Shown piece after piece: positions 1-11,206 of a stretch of DNA of 64,000 nucleotides (positions are counted from its first letter, which is position 1; each line of letters starts with the position of its first letter). The translations under genes and the position numbers were made by a program. Below the pieces are notes generated by a model that was not told the origin of the DNA, ran no database searches, and was given only the letters and a program-made list of their open reading frames with translations. Source of the DNA: Streptomyces sp. NBC_00670 (GTDB lineage Bacteria; Actinomycetota; Actinomycetes; Streptomycetales; Streptomycetaceae); contig NZ_CP109017.1 of the NCBI RefSeq assembly GCF_036226765.1, forward strand, positions 5,891,001 to 5,955,000. Reading direction: 5' to 3'.

Positions 1-19
1 GGGGGCTGGTCGCGCCCCG

Positions 20-110
20 CGGCGGAGCCGCACATCAGACACAGCCCCGCGCCCCTTGAAGCCAGGGGGTGCCCCCTGCTTTCAAGGGGCGCGGGGAACT
101 GCGCGAGCAA
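20..110. repeat. Intergenic palindromic repeat, copy 1
   Basis: The window starts with about 278 bases with no gene. Positions 45-60 and 81-96 are perfect 16-base inverted arms (CCCCGCGCCCCTTGAA and its complement), and the bases between them form a second small hairpin of G and C runs. The motif GCGCGGGGAACTGCGCGAGC on the right side recurs in other gaps of the window. It lies downstream of the minus-strand methyltransferase that ends at 279, so it may end transcription, although there is no T-tract. The remaining bases to 278 show nothing that I recognise. Confidence 0.75.
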
Positions 111-278
111 CCACACTCCACCCGCACCCGAGAACGCACGGCACCGCCCGCAAGGGCGCGGGGCCGGGTCGGCCCCGAGTCACCAGCGCCCCGGAGGGGC
201 CCCGCCCCGCCCGTCCGTCCGCCGGGGCGGTGGCCGGGGGCCGGCCCGCGCGCCGTCCCCCGCCCCGCCCGGAAGGGG

Positions 279-1094
279 CTAGCCCTTTCGGGCGACCGCG
301 CCGTACATCGCGATGTCCTCGTCGCGGATCCCCTGCTCGCCCAACCCGTCCGGATGCCACTTGTGGACCTGGACGATCCCGGGATCGACCAGGTCGAGCC
401 CCGTGAAGAACTCGTGCGCCTCGTCGATCGTCCGCAACCGCATCGGCATGTTCCGCGCCGCGTACTCGCGGGCCACCCGCCCGACCTCCTGCGGAGCGAA
501 CTCCGCCGTGCCGATCGACATCGCCAGATAGCTCCCGGACGGCAGCGGCTCCAGCAGCCGCCGTACGACGCCCACCGCGTCGTCCGCGTCCAGCATGAAG
601 TGGACGATCGCGATGACCGTCAGGGCGACCGGCTGCGACAGGTCCAGCGTCTCCCGCAGTTCCGGCGCGTCCAGGATGCTCCCCGGATCCCGCATGTCCG
701 CCTCGACGTACGCCGTCTTCCCCTCGGGCGCGCTGGCCAGCAGTCCCTGGGAGAGCGTGAGCACGATCGGGTCGTTGTCGACGTAGACCACCCGTGACGC
801 GGGCGCCACCGACTGGGCGATCTCGTGCAGATTGGGGGAGGTCGGGATGCCGGTGCCGATGTCGAGGAACTGCCGGATCCCGGCCTCCTCCGCCAGCCAC
901 CGCACCGCGCGGTTCATCCAGTCGCGGTTGGCACGCATGTGGATCGGGAGCGCGGGCCACTCCCGCGACATCGCGTCGCCCGCCTCCTTGTCGGCCGGGT
1001 AGTAGTCCTTACCGCCCAGGATGTAGTCGTAGATGCGCGCCGAGTGCGCGCTCTCGGTGTCGATACGGTCGGCAGGCCATCCGTTGTCGGGCAA
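279..1094 (-). CDS. DUF574-family SAM-dependent methyltransferase
   Basis: This 271-residue protein has the hallmarks of the actinobacterial SAV2177/DUF574 methyltransferase-like family: an early ARIYDYILGGKDYYPADKEA stretch, then DIGTGIPT (about residues 78-85) as the SAM-binding loop and VYVDNDPIV as the acidic loop. Substrate is unknown for the family. I chose the TTG at 1094 because GGGGAGGG stands five to six bases upstream; another TTG at 1130 would add 12 residues. It lies 95 bp downstream of an XRE-DUF5753 regulator on the same strand, an arrangement common in streptomycete regulatory modules. Family assignment is firm, function is not. Confidence 0.9.
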   Translation of the reverse strand: MPDNGWPADRIDTESAHSARIYDYILGGKDYYPADKEAGDAMSREWPALPIHMRANRDWMNRAVRWLAEEAGIRQFLDIGTGIPTSPNLHEIAQSVAPASRVVYVDNDPIVLTLSQGLLASAPEGKTAYVEADMRDPGSILDAPELRETLDLSQPVALTVIAIVHFMLDADDAVGVVRRLLEPLPSGSYLAMSIGTAEFAPQEVGRVAREYAARNMPMRLRTIDEAHEFFTGLDLVDPGIVQVHKWHPDGLGEQGIRDEDIAMYGAVARKG

Positions 1095-1189
1095 CGCGGC
1101 CCTCCCCTCACGTCGTAGGTGCAGTGACAACGACCACAGGAGACCAGGAGTTTCCGGAAACCCTCAAGTCCCCGGGGCAACAGCCGAGT

Positions 1190-2065
1190 TCACAGCTCCT
1201 TGCGGATCTCGCGGAGCACCGACTCCGTCTTCCGGGCCGGCGCCGCCTGCGCCCCGAGCCGGTCGAGCGCCTCGCGGTACACCACCACGTCGTCCTGCTT
1301 GTCCAGATACACCGCGCCCACCAGCCCGTTCAGGTACACGATGTCCGGCAGCTCCCGCGCCCGGAACCGGAAGACATGGAACGCGCCCGCCCGCATCGCC
1401 GGGTGCGGACCGTTGGCGAACGGCATGATCTGCACCGTCACCTGCGGCAGCCGGTTGACCTCGGTCAGATGGTCGAGCTGCTCCCGCATCACCTCCGGAC
1501 CGCCCACCGGCCACCGCAGCACCGTCTCGTCCAGCACCACCCATACCCGCGGCGGCGCCGGCCGCGACAGCAGCTCCTGGCGCCGCATCCGCAGCTGCAC
1601 CCGCCGCTCGGTCGCCTCGGCCGACGCGTGCGGGTTCCCCGCGGTCAGCAGCGCCCGTGCGTACGCCTCCGTCTGCAACAGCCCCGGCACGAACTGCGGC
1701 TCGTACGCGCGGATCTGCAACGCCGCCTGCTCCAGGCTCAGATACGCCGCGAACCAGTCCGGCAGCACATCGCGGTAGGTGTGCCACCAGCCGCGCTTGT
1801 TGGCCTCCCGCGCGGACTTCAGGAACGTGTCGATCTCCTGCTGGTCGGTGACGCCGTACGTCTGCAACAGCTTCTCGACGTCCGGCAGCCGCAGCCGGGC
1901 CACCTTCGCGGACTCCATCCGCCGGATCGTCGAATGGCTGACGCCGATCGCCTCACCGGCCTCCTCGAAGGTGAGCCCGGCCCGGCTGCGCAACTCCTCC
2001 AGCTGACGGCCGAGGATCATGCGCAGCACGGACGGCGCTCCGCCCCAGTCGGTCTCCGTGCTCAC
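1190..2065 (-). CDS. XRE-family regulator with DUF5753 (WhiJ-like)
   Basis: The 291-residue protein has an N-terminal helix-turn-helix (about residues 17-70, with GVSHSTIRRMESAK as the recognition region) and a C-terminal DUF5753 domain of about 190 residues, including the typical YLSLEQAALQIRAYEPQFVPGLLQT start. Proteins of this type (WhiJ relatives) are DNA-binding repressors thought to be relieved by a small DUF397 partner. The start is GTG at 2065 after a GGGGG run. It is divergent from an anti-sigma-like ATPase gene at 2412, the usual partner. No DUF397 gene is visible next to it, which is unusual for this class. Confidence 0.92.
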   Translation of the reverse strand: MSTETDWGGAPSVLRMILGRQLEELRSRAGLTFEEAGEAIGVSHSTIRRMESAKVARLRLPDVEKLLQTYGVTDQQEIDTFLKSAREANKRGWWHTYRDVLPDWFAAYLSLEQAALQIRAYEPQFVPGLLQTEAYARALLTAGNPHASAEATERRVQLRMRRQELLSRPAPPRVWVVLDETVLRWPVGGPEVMREQLDHLTEVNRLPQVTVQIMPFANGPHPAMRAGAFHVFRFRARELPDIVYLNGLVGAVYLDKQDDVVVYREALDRLGAQAAPARKTESVLREIRKEL

Positions 2066-2411
2066 GCCACCCCCTCACGTCGGGATCACAGCCGGCTCAC
2101 ATCAGGTCCGGGGTCACAGTCTGTCACGATCGCCCGTCCGTCGAAGCGCCCTGTGCCTCACGAATTGCAATTTTCAACTTGCCGGTTGCGGGCCGTCGTT
2201 GGCAGGTGCCACAGTGTCCATACCGTCAGGCATCGGCGAACGGCGACACGCGCAGTCCGGTGGGGGGACACGGGACTGCTGCCGGTTCCGTTCCGGCGCG
2301 GGCCGACAGGGCCCCGCGACCATGGCGGGCCACCCAGGACCCGCGACGACGTACGGGCGGCAGCGCACCGGCACCGTCCGCGGTGCGACGGCAGACGAAA
2401 GGCGAACGGCG
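2066..2411. promoter_or_regulatory. Divergent regulatory region with AT-rich palindrome
   Basis: This 346-base gap separates the divergent XRE regulator and ATPase genes. In otherwise GC-rich DNA it holds an AT-rich island at 2161-2182, including the perfect 10-base palindrome AATTGCAATT (2163-2172) followed by TTCAACTTG. Such an island between a WhiJ-like regulator and its target is a natural operator candidate, but that is inference from position. No convincing gene is seen. The sequence just before 2412 has GAAAGG as a ribosome binding site. Confidence 0.45.
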
Positions 2412-3056
2412 ATGGCTCCGCCCCCCTCCCCGCAGCCGTTGGGCCGGCCCCCGGGTCCCGGCCGGCCCGCCCCCCGGGCGGGCATCTTCGGCCTCCCGGC
2501 CGCCCCCGCCTCCGTGGCCCTGGCCCGCGGCCATGTCCGCGGCCTCCTGGAGGAGTGGGAGTTCGGCCCCGAGACCTGCGACAACGCCGTTCTCGTCACC
2601 TCGGAACTGGTCACCAACGCGGTGATGCACACGGCGAGCGACCGCATCGTGTGCCGGCTGCGCACGGACGGTGACCGCATCCGCGTCGAGGTCGAGGACG
2701 AGAGCCGCGGCCCCACCCTGCCCGAACAGCGCATCTCCCGCCCCGACGACCAGGGCGGCCGGGGGCTGATGCTCGTCGGCGTGCTCAGCAGCGACTGGGG
2801 CGTACGGGACAGCCCCTACGGGCCCGGCCGCATCGTCTGGGCCGAACTGCTCCCCGAGCCCCCCGACCAGGACTTCGAGGACGCCGACGAGGACGCCGAC
2901 CAGGGCGCCGTCCCCGTGCCGACCACGGGCCTCACCCCGGTCGTCGCCGCGCCCTTCCCCGTCTCAGCCCCCGCTTCCGCTTCCGTGCACGACATCCGGC
3001 CCGTCCCCCACCTGGCCGAAGGACCGCACCCGCATGAACCCTCAGCGCACCCCTGA
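2412..3056 (+). CDS. SpoIIAB/RsbW-like ATP-binding regulatory protein
   Basis: The 214-residue protein carries a HATPase_c_2 domain: the N box ELVTNAVMH (residues 65-73), VEVEDES (about 92-98) as the G1 region and GGRGLMLV (115-122) as the G2 region. Proteins of this class act as anti-sigma factors or related serine kinases. The C-terminal tail from about residue 145 is acidic and alanine/proline rich and is probably disordered. ATG 2412 was chosen for its GAAAGG site and because homology begins soon after; longer versions would start in non-conserved sequence. It is divergent from the XRE-DUF5753 gene and overlaps the next gene by 23 bases. Confidence 0.88.
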   Translation: MAPPPSPQPLGRPPGPGRPAPRAGIFGLPAAPASVALARGHVRGLLEEWEFGPETCDNAVLVTSELVTNAVMHTASDRIVCRLRTDGDRIRVEVEDESRGPTLPEQRISRPDDQGGRGLMLVGVLSSDWGVRDSPYGPGRIVWAELLPEPPDQDFEDADEDADQGAVPVPTTGLTPVVAAPFPVSAPASASVHDIRPVPHLAEGPHPHEPSAHP

Positions 3057-3501
3057 CCCGTCTCTCCGGGCCGGGTCGGCCCCCGACCCGTCCCTCGGCG
3101 CCCTCGGTCTGCCGATCCCCGACGACCTGTCCGGCGGGCTCGGCCACGACGCGGTGGGCACTACTCCCGAGCACGGCAGACGGATCATGGACTGCCTGCC
3201 CCGCATCGGCTGCGTCTTCGCCGACGACCGCCAGTGGTGGTGGGTTGTGCCCACCGGTTCCCAGATCGGCGTGGCCTGGCCGTCCTCCACGCGGTACGCG
3301 GTCGGCGCGGCGCTCGCCGGACAGCGGGACCCGGGCCGCCCGGCGCCGGCCGGACCGCCGCTTCCCGGGCCGGCGGGCCGGGTCAGGCTGATTCACCGGC
3401 CCGATCACGACTCGCCCTACACCCCGCCGATCCCGCTGTACTTCCTCACCTGCCGTCTCGCGGGCATCACCCCGCAGTGGTCGCTGGCCGCCGTGGGCTG
3501 A
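3034..3501 (+). CDS. Hypothetical protein overlapping the ATPase gene
   Basis: A 155-residue soluble protein that I cannot assign to a characterised family. Its N-terminal 40 residues are proline rich, and the middle has a compact hydrophobic stretch (DCLPRIGCVFADDRQWWWVV) followed by a proline-rich linker and a short ordered end. Its start lies 23 bases inside the 3' end of the ATPase gene in another frame, so translation is probably coupled. Third-position GC is as high as in its neighbours, supporting a real gene. A role linked to the anti-sigma module is suggested only by position. Confidence 0.7.
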   Translation: MNPQRTPDPSLRAGSAPDPSLGALGLPIPDDLSGGLGHDAVGTTPEHGRRIMDCLPRIGCVFADDRQWWWVVPTGSQIGVAWPSSTRYAVGAALAGQRDPGRPAPAGPPLPGPAGRVRLIHRPDHDSPYTPPIPLYFLTCRLAGITPQWSLAAVG

Positions 3502-3572
3502 ACCGTCCGCCGCCGGGTACCCGGGAGGTTCCGGTTGCGCCGAGACGGTGGGGATGGCAGGACGGTAGGACC

Positions 3573-4376
3573 ATGAACACAGACAGCGACAGCACGATCC
3601 CGCGCGAGGTCTTCTCCACCGACTCGGTCTTCGGGGCGCCGTGCTGGGTGAGCCTGACGACGCGCGACCTCGATGCCGCCGAGGCGTTCTACGCGGCCGT
3701 GTTCGGCTGGACCTTCCGCTCGGGCCGGCTCGGCGACAAGTTCCGGACGGCCCTGGCGGGCGACGTGCCCGTCGCCGGGCTCGCCGCCGTCGCCTCGGTG
3801 TACCGGATGGCGGTCGCCTGGACGCCGTACTTCGCCGTGCCGAGCGCGGACGAGGCGGTGGCCCGCAGCCGGGAGCGCGGCGGGACGACGGCGGTCGGCC
3901 CGATCGCCTTCCCGCCCGGCCGCGCCGCCCTCCTCGCCGACCGCGACGGAGCCGTCTTCGGCATCTGGGAGGGCCGGCTCGCCACCGGCTGGGAGGAGTG
4001 GCGCAAGGCCGCCCCGGCCTTCGTCCGCCTGCACACGCGGGACGCGTTCGACGCGGCGATCTTCTACGGCGAGGTGCTGGAGTGGGCGACCGGGCGCGAG
4101 GGGTGCTGCGAGGTGCAGTACGACGGGGCGGAGGTCGTCCTGCGCAGCGGGGGAGAGGCGGTCGCCCGCATCCACTCCGGCGCGGTCGGCGCGGCCCCCG
4201 ACCCCACGATCCGCCCCCACTGGCAGGTCCACTTCACGGTGGACGACGTAGACGCCTGCGTGGCCGCGGCGCGGGCGCACGGGGGAGGGGTGGTGCGCTG
4301 GACGCCAGGCGCCCCTGACGCCCTCCTCACAGACCCCGACGGAGCGCGCTTCACGGTGACGGGGGGAAGGGGGTAG
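3573..4376 (+). CDS. Two-domain VOC (glyoxalase/bleomycin-resistance fold) protein
   Basis: The 267-residue protein contains two VOC modules, roughly residues 20-130 and 145-265. The first opens with CWVSLTTRDLDAAEAFYAAV and GWTF, typical of the fold; the second ends with the usual DPDGARFTV. Tandem-VOC proteins of this length are common in streptomycetes, often annotated as hydroxylase-like, and the substrate cannot be read from sequence. ATG at 3573 is chosen because the domain begins about 20 residues later and the upstream extension is unrelated. It stands alone, 71 bp after the hypothetical gene. Confidence 0.88.
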   Translation: MNTDSDSTIPREVFSTDSVFGAPCWVSLTTRDLDAAEAFYAAVFGWTFRSGRLGDKFRTALAGDVPVAGLAAVASVYRMAVAWTPYFAVPSADEAVARSRERGGTTAVGPIAFPPGRAALLADRDGAVFGIWEGRLATGWEEWRKAAPAFVRLHTRDAFDAAIFYGEVLEWATGREGCCEVQYDGAEVVLRSGGEAVARIHSGAVGAAPDPTIRPHWQVHFTVDDVDACVAAARAHGGGVVRWTPGAPDALLTDPDGARFTVTGGRG

Positions 4377-4404
4377 CCCCCGGGCGGCCCTGGGGCGGCT
4401 GGGG

Positions 4405-4555
4405 TGGTTGGTTCGGTGCGGCTGCGTCGTGGCCGGTCGCGCAGTTCCCCGCGCCCCTTAAAAGCAGGGGACGCCCCCCAGTCCTTCAGGGGGCGCGGGA
4501 CTGTGTCGATGTGCGGCTACCGCCGCGCGGGCGCGAGAAGTCCCCACCGGCGGTC
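4405..4555. repeat. Intergenic palindromic repeat, copy 2
   Basis: This repeat lies between the convergent VOC gene (ends 4376) and DUF6114 gene (ends 4578). GCGCAGTTCCCCGCGCCCCTT at the left and a GGGGGCGCGGGA arm ending at 4500 can pair, with GCAGGGGACGCCCCCC in the loop. The flanking modules GTGCGGCTGCGTCGTGGCCGGTCGC (left) and TGTGCGGCTACCGCCGCGCG (right) recur at copies 5 and 10. The position suggests a bidirectional terminator-like element. Confidence 0.7.
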
Positions 4556-4577
4556 GGCCGACAACGCGCCCGAACCC

Positions 4578-4991
4578 CTACGCCGCAGCCGCACCCCTTT
4601 TGTTCCGCCGGCGGAACACCTTGCGGCGCGGCTCCTGCTCCGGCACCCACCCGAACATCAGGCACGCCCCGACCAACCCCAGCAACAACCCCACCAGGAA
4701 CCCACCGAGGTTCGACGTCAGCCACGTCCCCAGCGTCGACAACGCCCCCACCACCGAATAGAACAACCGCTGCCCGGGACTCACCAGCGCCAGCACCCCG
4801 CACAGCACCATCACCGACGGCAGCAGATACCCCGCCACCCCCTGCATCCCGACATGCAGCACCACCTTCAACGACGCCTTCTCCGTCAGCAGGATCTCCC
4901 CGCCGGCCAGCGCCAGCAGCACCCCACCCCAGAACGGCCGCCGCGCCCGCCACCGCCGGAACCGGCCGCCGCCACCACCACCGGAACCCAC
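4578..4991 (-). CDS. DUF6114 integral membrane protein
   Basis: A 137-residue membrane protein with about four hydrophobic segments (around residues 20-36, 44-70, 76-92 and 95-115) and a basic C-terminal tail with RRKVFRRRNKR. It matches my memory of the DUF6114 family, which is found almost always directly behind a DUF6230 gene, as here: its GTG start follows the upstream stop codon by one base, so the two must be translated together. No biochemical function is known to me. The glycine-rich N-terminus is likely cytoplasmic. Confidence 0.85.
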   Translation of the reverse strand: MGSGGGGGGRFRRWRARRPFWGGVLLALAGGEILLTEKASLKVVLHVGMQGVAGYLLPSVMVLCGVLALVSPGQRLFYSVVGALSTLGTWLTSNLGGFLVGLLLGLVGACLMFGWVPEQEPRRKVFRRRNKRGAAAA

Positions 4992-4992
4992 G

Positions 4993-5661
4993 TCAGCACC
5001 CGGAGTCGGAGAAGCGCATCCTCAGCCCCGGCAACTTGAAGACCCCCGCCGTCGTGGCGTAGTTGGTCTGCCGCAGGTTGTTGATGTGCACGGTGTCGGC
5101 CTGCTGCCCGAACACCCCCGGTTTCCCCTGCACCCCCGCCTTGGTCATGGTGCTCGCGTCGTTGCCGATCTCGATGTTGTCGAACGCCGCGTCGCCCGAC
5201 AGCTGCGTCGAGTCGGTGGTGAGGTCCTGGGCGGTCACCTTGTCGTCCCCGCCCCCCGCCGTGATCAGCAGGTTCGTGCCGCCGAGGTCCACGCTCTGGC
5301 AGAGCTTGGTGAGCGTCGCCCTCTTGATCGCGGAGGTGATGACCAGCACCTGCCCACCGGTGTCACCGGTGTTGGGGCTGCCCTCCGCCATGTTGTCCAG
5401 ATCGCCGAACTGCTCGAACCCCGTGCCGTCGAGCTCGGTCGCGGTGACCGTGAACGGCATGCCGGAGATGAAGAACTGCACGCCCAGCGCACCCTGGGCG
5501 GTCGCGACGATCAGCCCCGCGGCGATCGCGGTGGCCGGCACCGCCAGCACGGCGGCGCGACGCAGCCGGACCCGTCCCCGTCTCTCGGGCCCGGCGGAAC
5601 CGTCTTCCGGGGGCTCGGGCAGGGAACCGGTGGATGCCGTGTTGTCCGTGGACGAGGTCAT
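4993..5661 (-). CDS. DUF6230 exported/membrane-anchored protein
   Basis: The 222-residue protein has an N-terminal region with RRGRVRLRRAA before a hydrophobic segment (about residues 36-60), i.e. a signal anchor, followed by an extracytoplasmic domain rich in T, D and G. Two cysteines lie in the exported part, at LCQSVDL and at the very C-terminus. This is the DUF6230 pattern; relatives were once labelled cholesterol esterase without good evidence. AGGAG lies six bases before ATG 5661. It is cotranscribed with DUF6114 with a one-base gap. Its promoter region contains repeated GTTAC motifs. Confidence 0.85.
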   Translation of the reverse strand: MTSSTDNTASTGSLPEPPEDGSAGPERRGRVRLRRAAVLAVPATAIAAGLIVATAQGALGVQFFISGMPFTVTATELDGTGFEQFGDLDNMAEGSPNTGDTGGQVLVITSAIKRATLTKLCQSVDLGGTNLLITAGGGDDKVTAQDLTTDSTQLSGDAAFDNIEIGNDASTMTKAGVQGKPGVFGQQADTVHINNLRQTNYATTAGVFKLPGLRMRFSDSGC

Positions 5662-7008
<1,347 letters not shown>

Positions 7009-7010
7009 CC

Positions 7011-7131
7011 CGAGCTTTCCCCGCGCCCCTGACAGGGGCGCGGGGAACTGCGCAACGGGGCGAAGCCCCGTCCGGGGTCAGAGGGGCGGAGCCCCTTGAG
7101 GACGGGACGGGTAGGGGCGGCGGGGGCGAAA
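7011..7131. repeat. Composite 3' repeat, copy 3 (palindrome plus G-tract)
   Basis: Nine bases after the secreted-protein stop, 7017-7030 (TTCCCCGCGCCCCT) pairs perfectly with 7034-7047 over a three-base loop. Two further small hairpins follow (GGGGCGAAGCCCCG; GGGGCGGAGCCCCTT), and then a G tract at 7104-7126 with four runs of three or more G. This order, palindrome then GGAGCC hairpin then G tract, is repeated at 19.5, 24.1 and 38.9 kb. It plausibly ends transcription of the secreted-protein gene. Confidence 0.8.
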
Positions 7132-7158
7132 CGCCCTGCGCCCCGCTAGCGTGGGCGG

Positions 7159-7722
7159 ATGCCGAGTCAGACGCCCTCACCGCCGGCCTGCACCGGGTGC
7201 GGCACCCCCACCCGCCCCGTCGCCGAAGCCGTCGCAGACCCCGCGTCCCTCCACGACGACCTCACCGACCGCCTCGCCAAGGCCCCCGCCACCGCCTCCC
7301 GGGGCACCACCACCCTGCACGCCGTAGAGGGCCTGATCATGGCCGGCGTAGGGCTCGCCCTCGCCCACGGCGGCCTGACGGGCCACACCACCGTGCACAC
7401 CGTCGGCGGCACCCTCCTCGCCCTCATCGCCCTCGCCGGCACGGCGCTCGTCGTCCGCAACGAGACCCGCGGCCGCGCCGCCGTCACCGCGGGTGAGCCC
7501 CGCGCCGACGCCCTGTGGCAACCGGCGTACCACTGCCCCGGCTGCGCGTCGGTCTCCTGCCCCGGCGGCGAACCGTGGCAGGGTCGGCTGACGCCGGAAC
7601 AGTTCAGGAAACTGGTGTGGACCGAGGCGGGTTACGGCGGGGAGCTGGAGGAGAGGGCCCGCACGGCCGTCGTGCCGCCCGGGACGCTCCCCCGTCCCCG
7701 AGGAGCACAGGACCATGTCTGA
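7159..7722 (+). CDS. Zinc-ribbon membrane protein, hypothetical
   Basis: A 187-residue protein with a CTGC pair at residues 11-14 and a second cysteine group (CPGCASVSC) near residue 128, suggesting a metal-binding ribbon. Between them lie two hydrophobic segments (about residues 50-70 and 78-98) consistent with a membrane hairpin. No named family is recognised. Its stop codon overlaps the start of the DUF89 gene by eight bases, so the two are probably cotranslated; a functional link is inferred from that alone. Confidence 0.75.
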   Translation: MPSQTPSPPACTGCGTPTRPVAEAVADPASLHDDLTDRLAKAPATASRGTTTLHAVEGLIMAGVGLALAHGGLTGHTTVHTVGGTLLALIALAGTALVVRNETRGRAAVTAGEPRADALWQPAYHCPGCASVSCPGGEPWQGRLTPEQFRKLVWTEAGYGGELEERARTAVVPPGTLPRPRGAQDHV

Positions 7723-8965
7723 GCGTCGTGAGGCCGCGGCCGCCACCGCCGCCACCCCCGCTCCCGTGATCGTCAGCGACGACCCCGCCTCCTTCCCCCA
7801 CGGTGTCCTGGCCGAACGCCACCCCGCGCTCGTCGCCCGCGTCCTGGACACCGTCCCGTACGGCCCCGCCGAGCGCGCCGCGCTCACCGCGCTGCTCGAC
7901 AACCACCTCAAGGGCGTCGTCGAACCGCCCGAACCCGACGCCCCCGGCGCCGAGCGCTGGACGGAGGAGTGGGGACTGCCCGCGCACCTCGGCCGCTCCT
8001 GGTTCGCGGCGCCGTTCCTGTGGGCGGAAAGCTACTTCTACCGCCGCTTCCTCGACGCACTCGGCTACTTCGGCACCGGACCCTGGCGCGGCGTCGACCC
8101 GTTCCGCCCGTTCAAGCTCGCCGAACTCGACGGCCCCGGGACCGACGAGGAACTCGCCGCCCTCGACGAGCTCGCCGGCCACCCGCCGGCCGAGCGGGCC
8201 ACCGCCCTGCTGCACGGCTCCCTCTGGGGCAACCGGGCCGACCTCGGCTTCCGGCTCTCCGTCGAGAGCGGCCACGGGACGGGGACCTCTGGGACGACGG
8301 GCGTCTCCGGGACGACCGGTGTCTCCGGGGCGATGGGCGACGCCCGGCTCGTCGCCGACGACAGCGAGGCCCTGTGGTCCCTCTTCCCCGTCTCCACCCT
8401 GTGCCTGGTCGCCGACAACGCCGGCCGTGAACTCGTCCCCGACCTCCTCCTGATCGACCACCTGCTGCGCCACGGCGGCGCCGAACGGGCCGTGCTGCAC
8501 GTCAAGCCGCACCCCTACTACGTGTCCGACGCGACCACCGCCGACGTCCTGGACGCCGTCGGCCGGCTGCACCGCGCCCCCGGCGAGGCGGGCGACGCGG
8601 GTCGCCGGCTGTGGTCGGCGCTGGCCGGCGGACGGCTCGTGCTGCGCGCCCACCCGTTCTCCTGCGCGCCCCTGCCGTACGTCGACATGCCCGACGACCT
8701 GCGCCGCGAGTTCACCGCCGCCGACCTCACGCTCCTCAAGGGCGACCTCAACTACCGCCGTCTGGTGGGCGACCGGCTCTGGCCACCGACCACCCCGTTC
8801 GCCCGGCCGACCGCGTACTTCCCCGGCCCGGTGGCCGCGCTGCGCACCCTGAAGTCCGACGTGATCACCGGACTCGACCCGCACACGGAGACCACCCTCG
8901 TCGAGGCGGAGGGACAGCGCTGGCGCACCAGCGGGGCGCACGCGCTGATCCAGGTGCGCCCCTGA
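7715..8965 (+). CDS. Damage-control phosphatase, ARMT1/DUF89 family
   Basis: The 416-residue protein fits the DUF89 metal-dependent phosphatase family, which removes damaged phosphometabolites: WGNRADLGF near residue 171, VADNAGRELVPD near 232 (metal-binding Asp/Asn) and LLKGDLNYRRL near 342 are conserved signatures. It starts inside the end of the zinc-ribbon gene. Between the first and second signatures is a low-complexity insert (GTTGVS repeated) encoded by a tandem 18-base repeat at 8291-8326, absent from the family as I know it and probably a surface loop. Confidence 0.88.
   Translation: MSERREAAAATAATPAPVIVSDDPASFPHGVLAERHPALVARVLDTVPYGPAERAALTALLDNHLKGVVEPPEPDAPGAERWTEEWGLPAHLGRSWFAAPFLWAESYFYRRFLDALGYFGTGPWRGVDPFRPFKLAELDGPGTDEELAALDELAGHPPAERATALLHGSLWGNRADLGFRLSVESGHGTGTSGTTGVSGTTGVSGAMGDARLVADDSEALWSLFPVSTLCLVADNAGRELVPDLLLIDHLLRHGGAERAVLHVKPHPYYVSDATTADVLDAVGRLHRAPGEAGDAGRRLWSALAGGRLVLRAHPFSCAPLPYVDMPDDLRREFTAADLTLLKGDLNYRRLVGDRLWPPTTPFARPTAYFPGPVAALRTLKSDVITGLDPHTETTLVEAEGQRWRTSGAHALIQVRP
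8291..8326. repeat. Two-copy 18-bp tandem repeat inside DUF89 gene
   Basis: 8291-8308 and 8309-8326 are near-identical 18-base units (GGGACGACGGGCGTCTCC with two changes in copy two) and a degenerate partial copy lies just before. The frame is preserved, so the repeat adds six residues per copy. Confidence 0.85.
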
Positions 8966-9000
8966 CAAGCCCCGCACCACCGCTTCACGCGATGGTGTGA

Positions 9001-11202
<2,202 letters not shown>

Positions 11203-11206
11203 CCGC

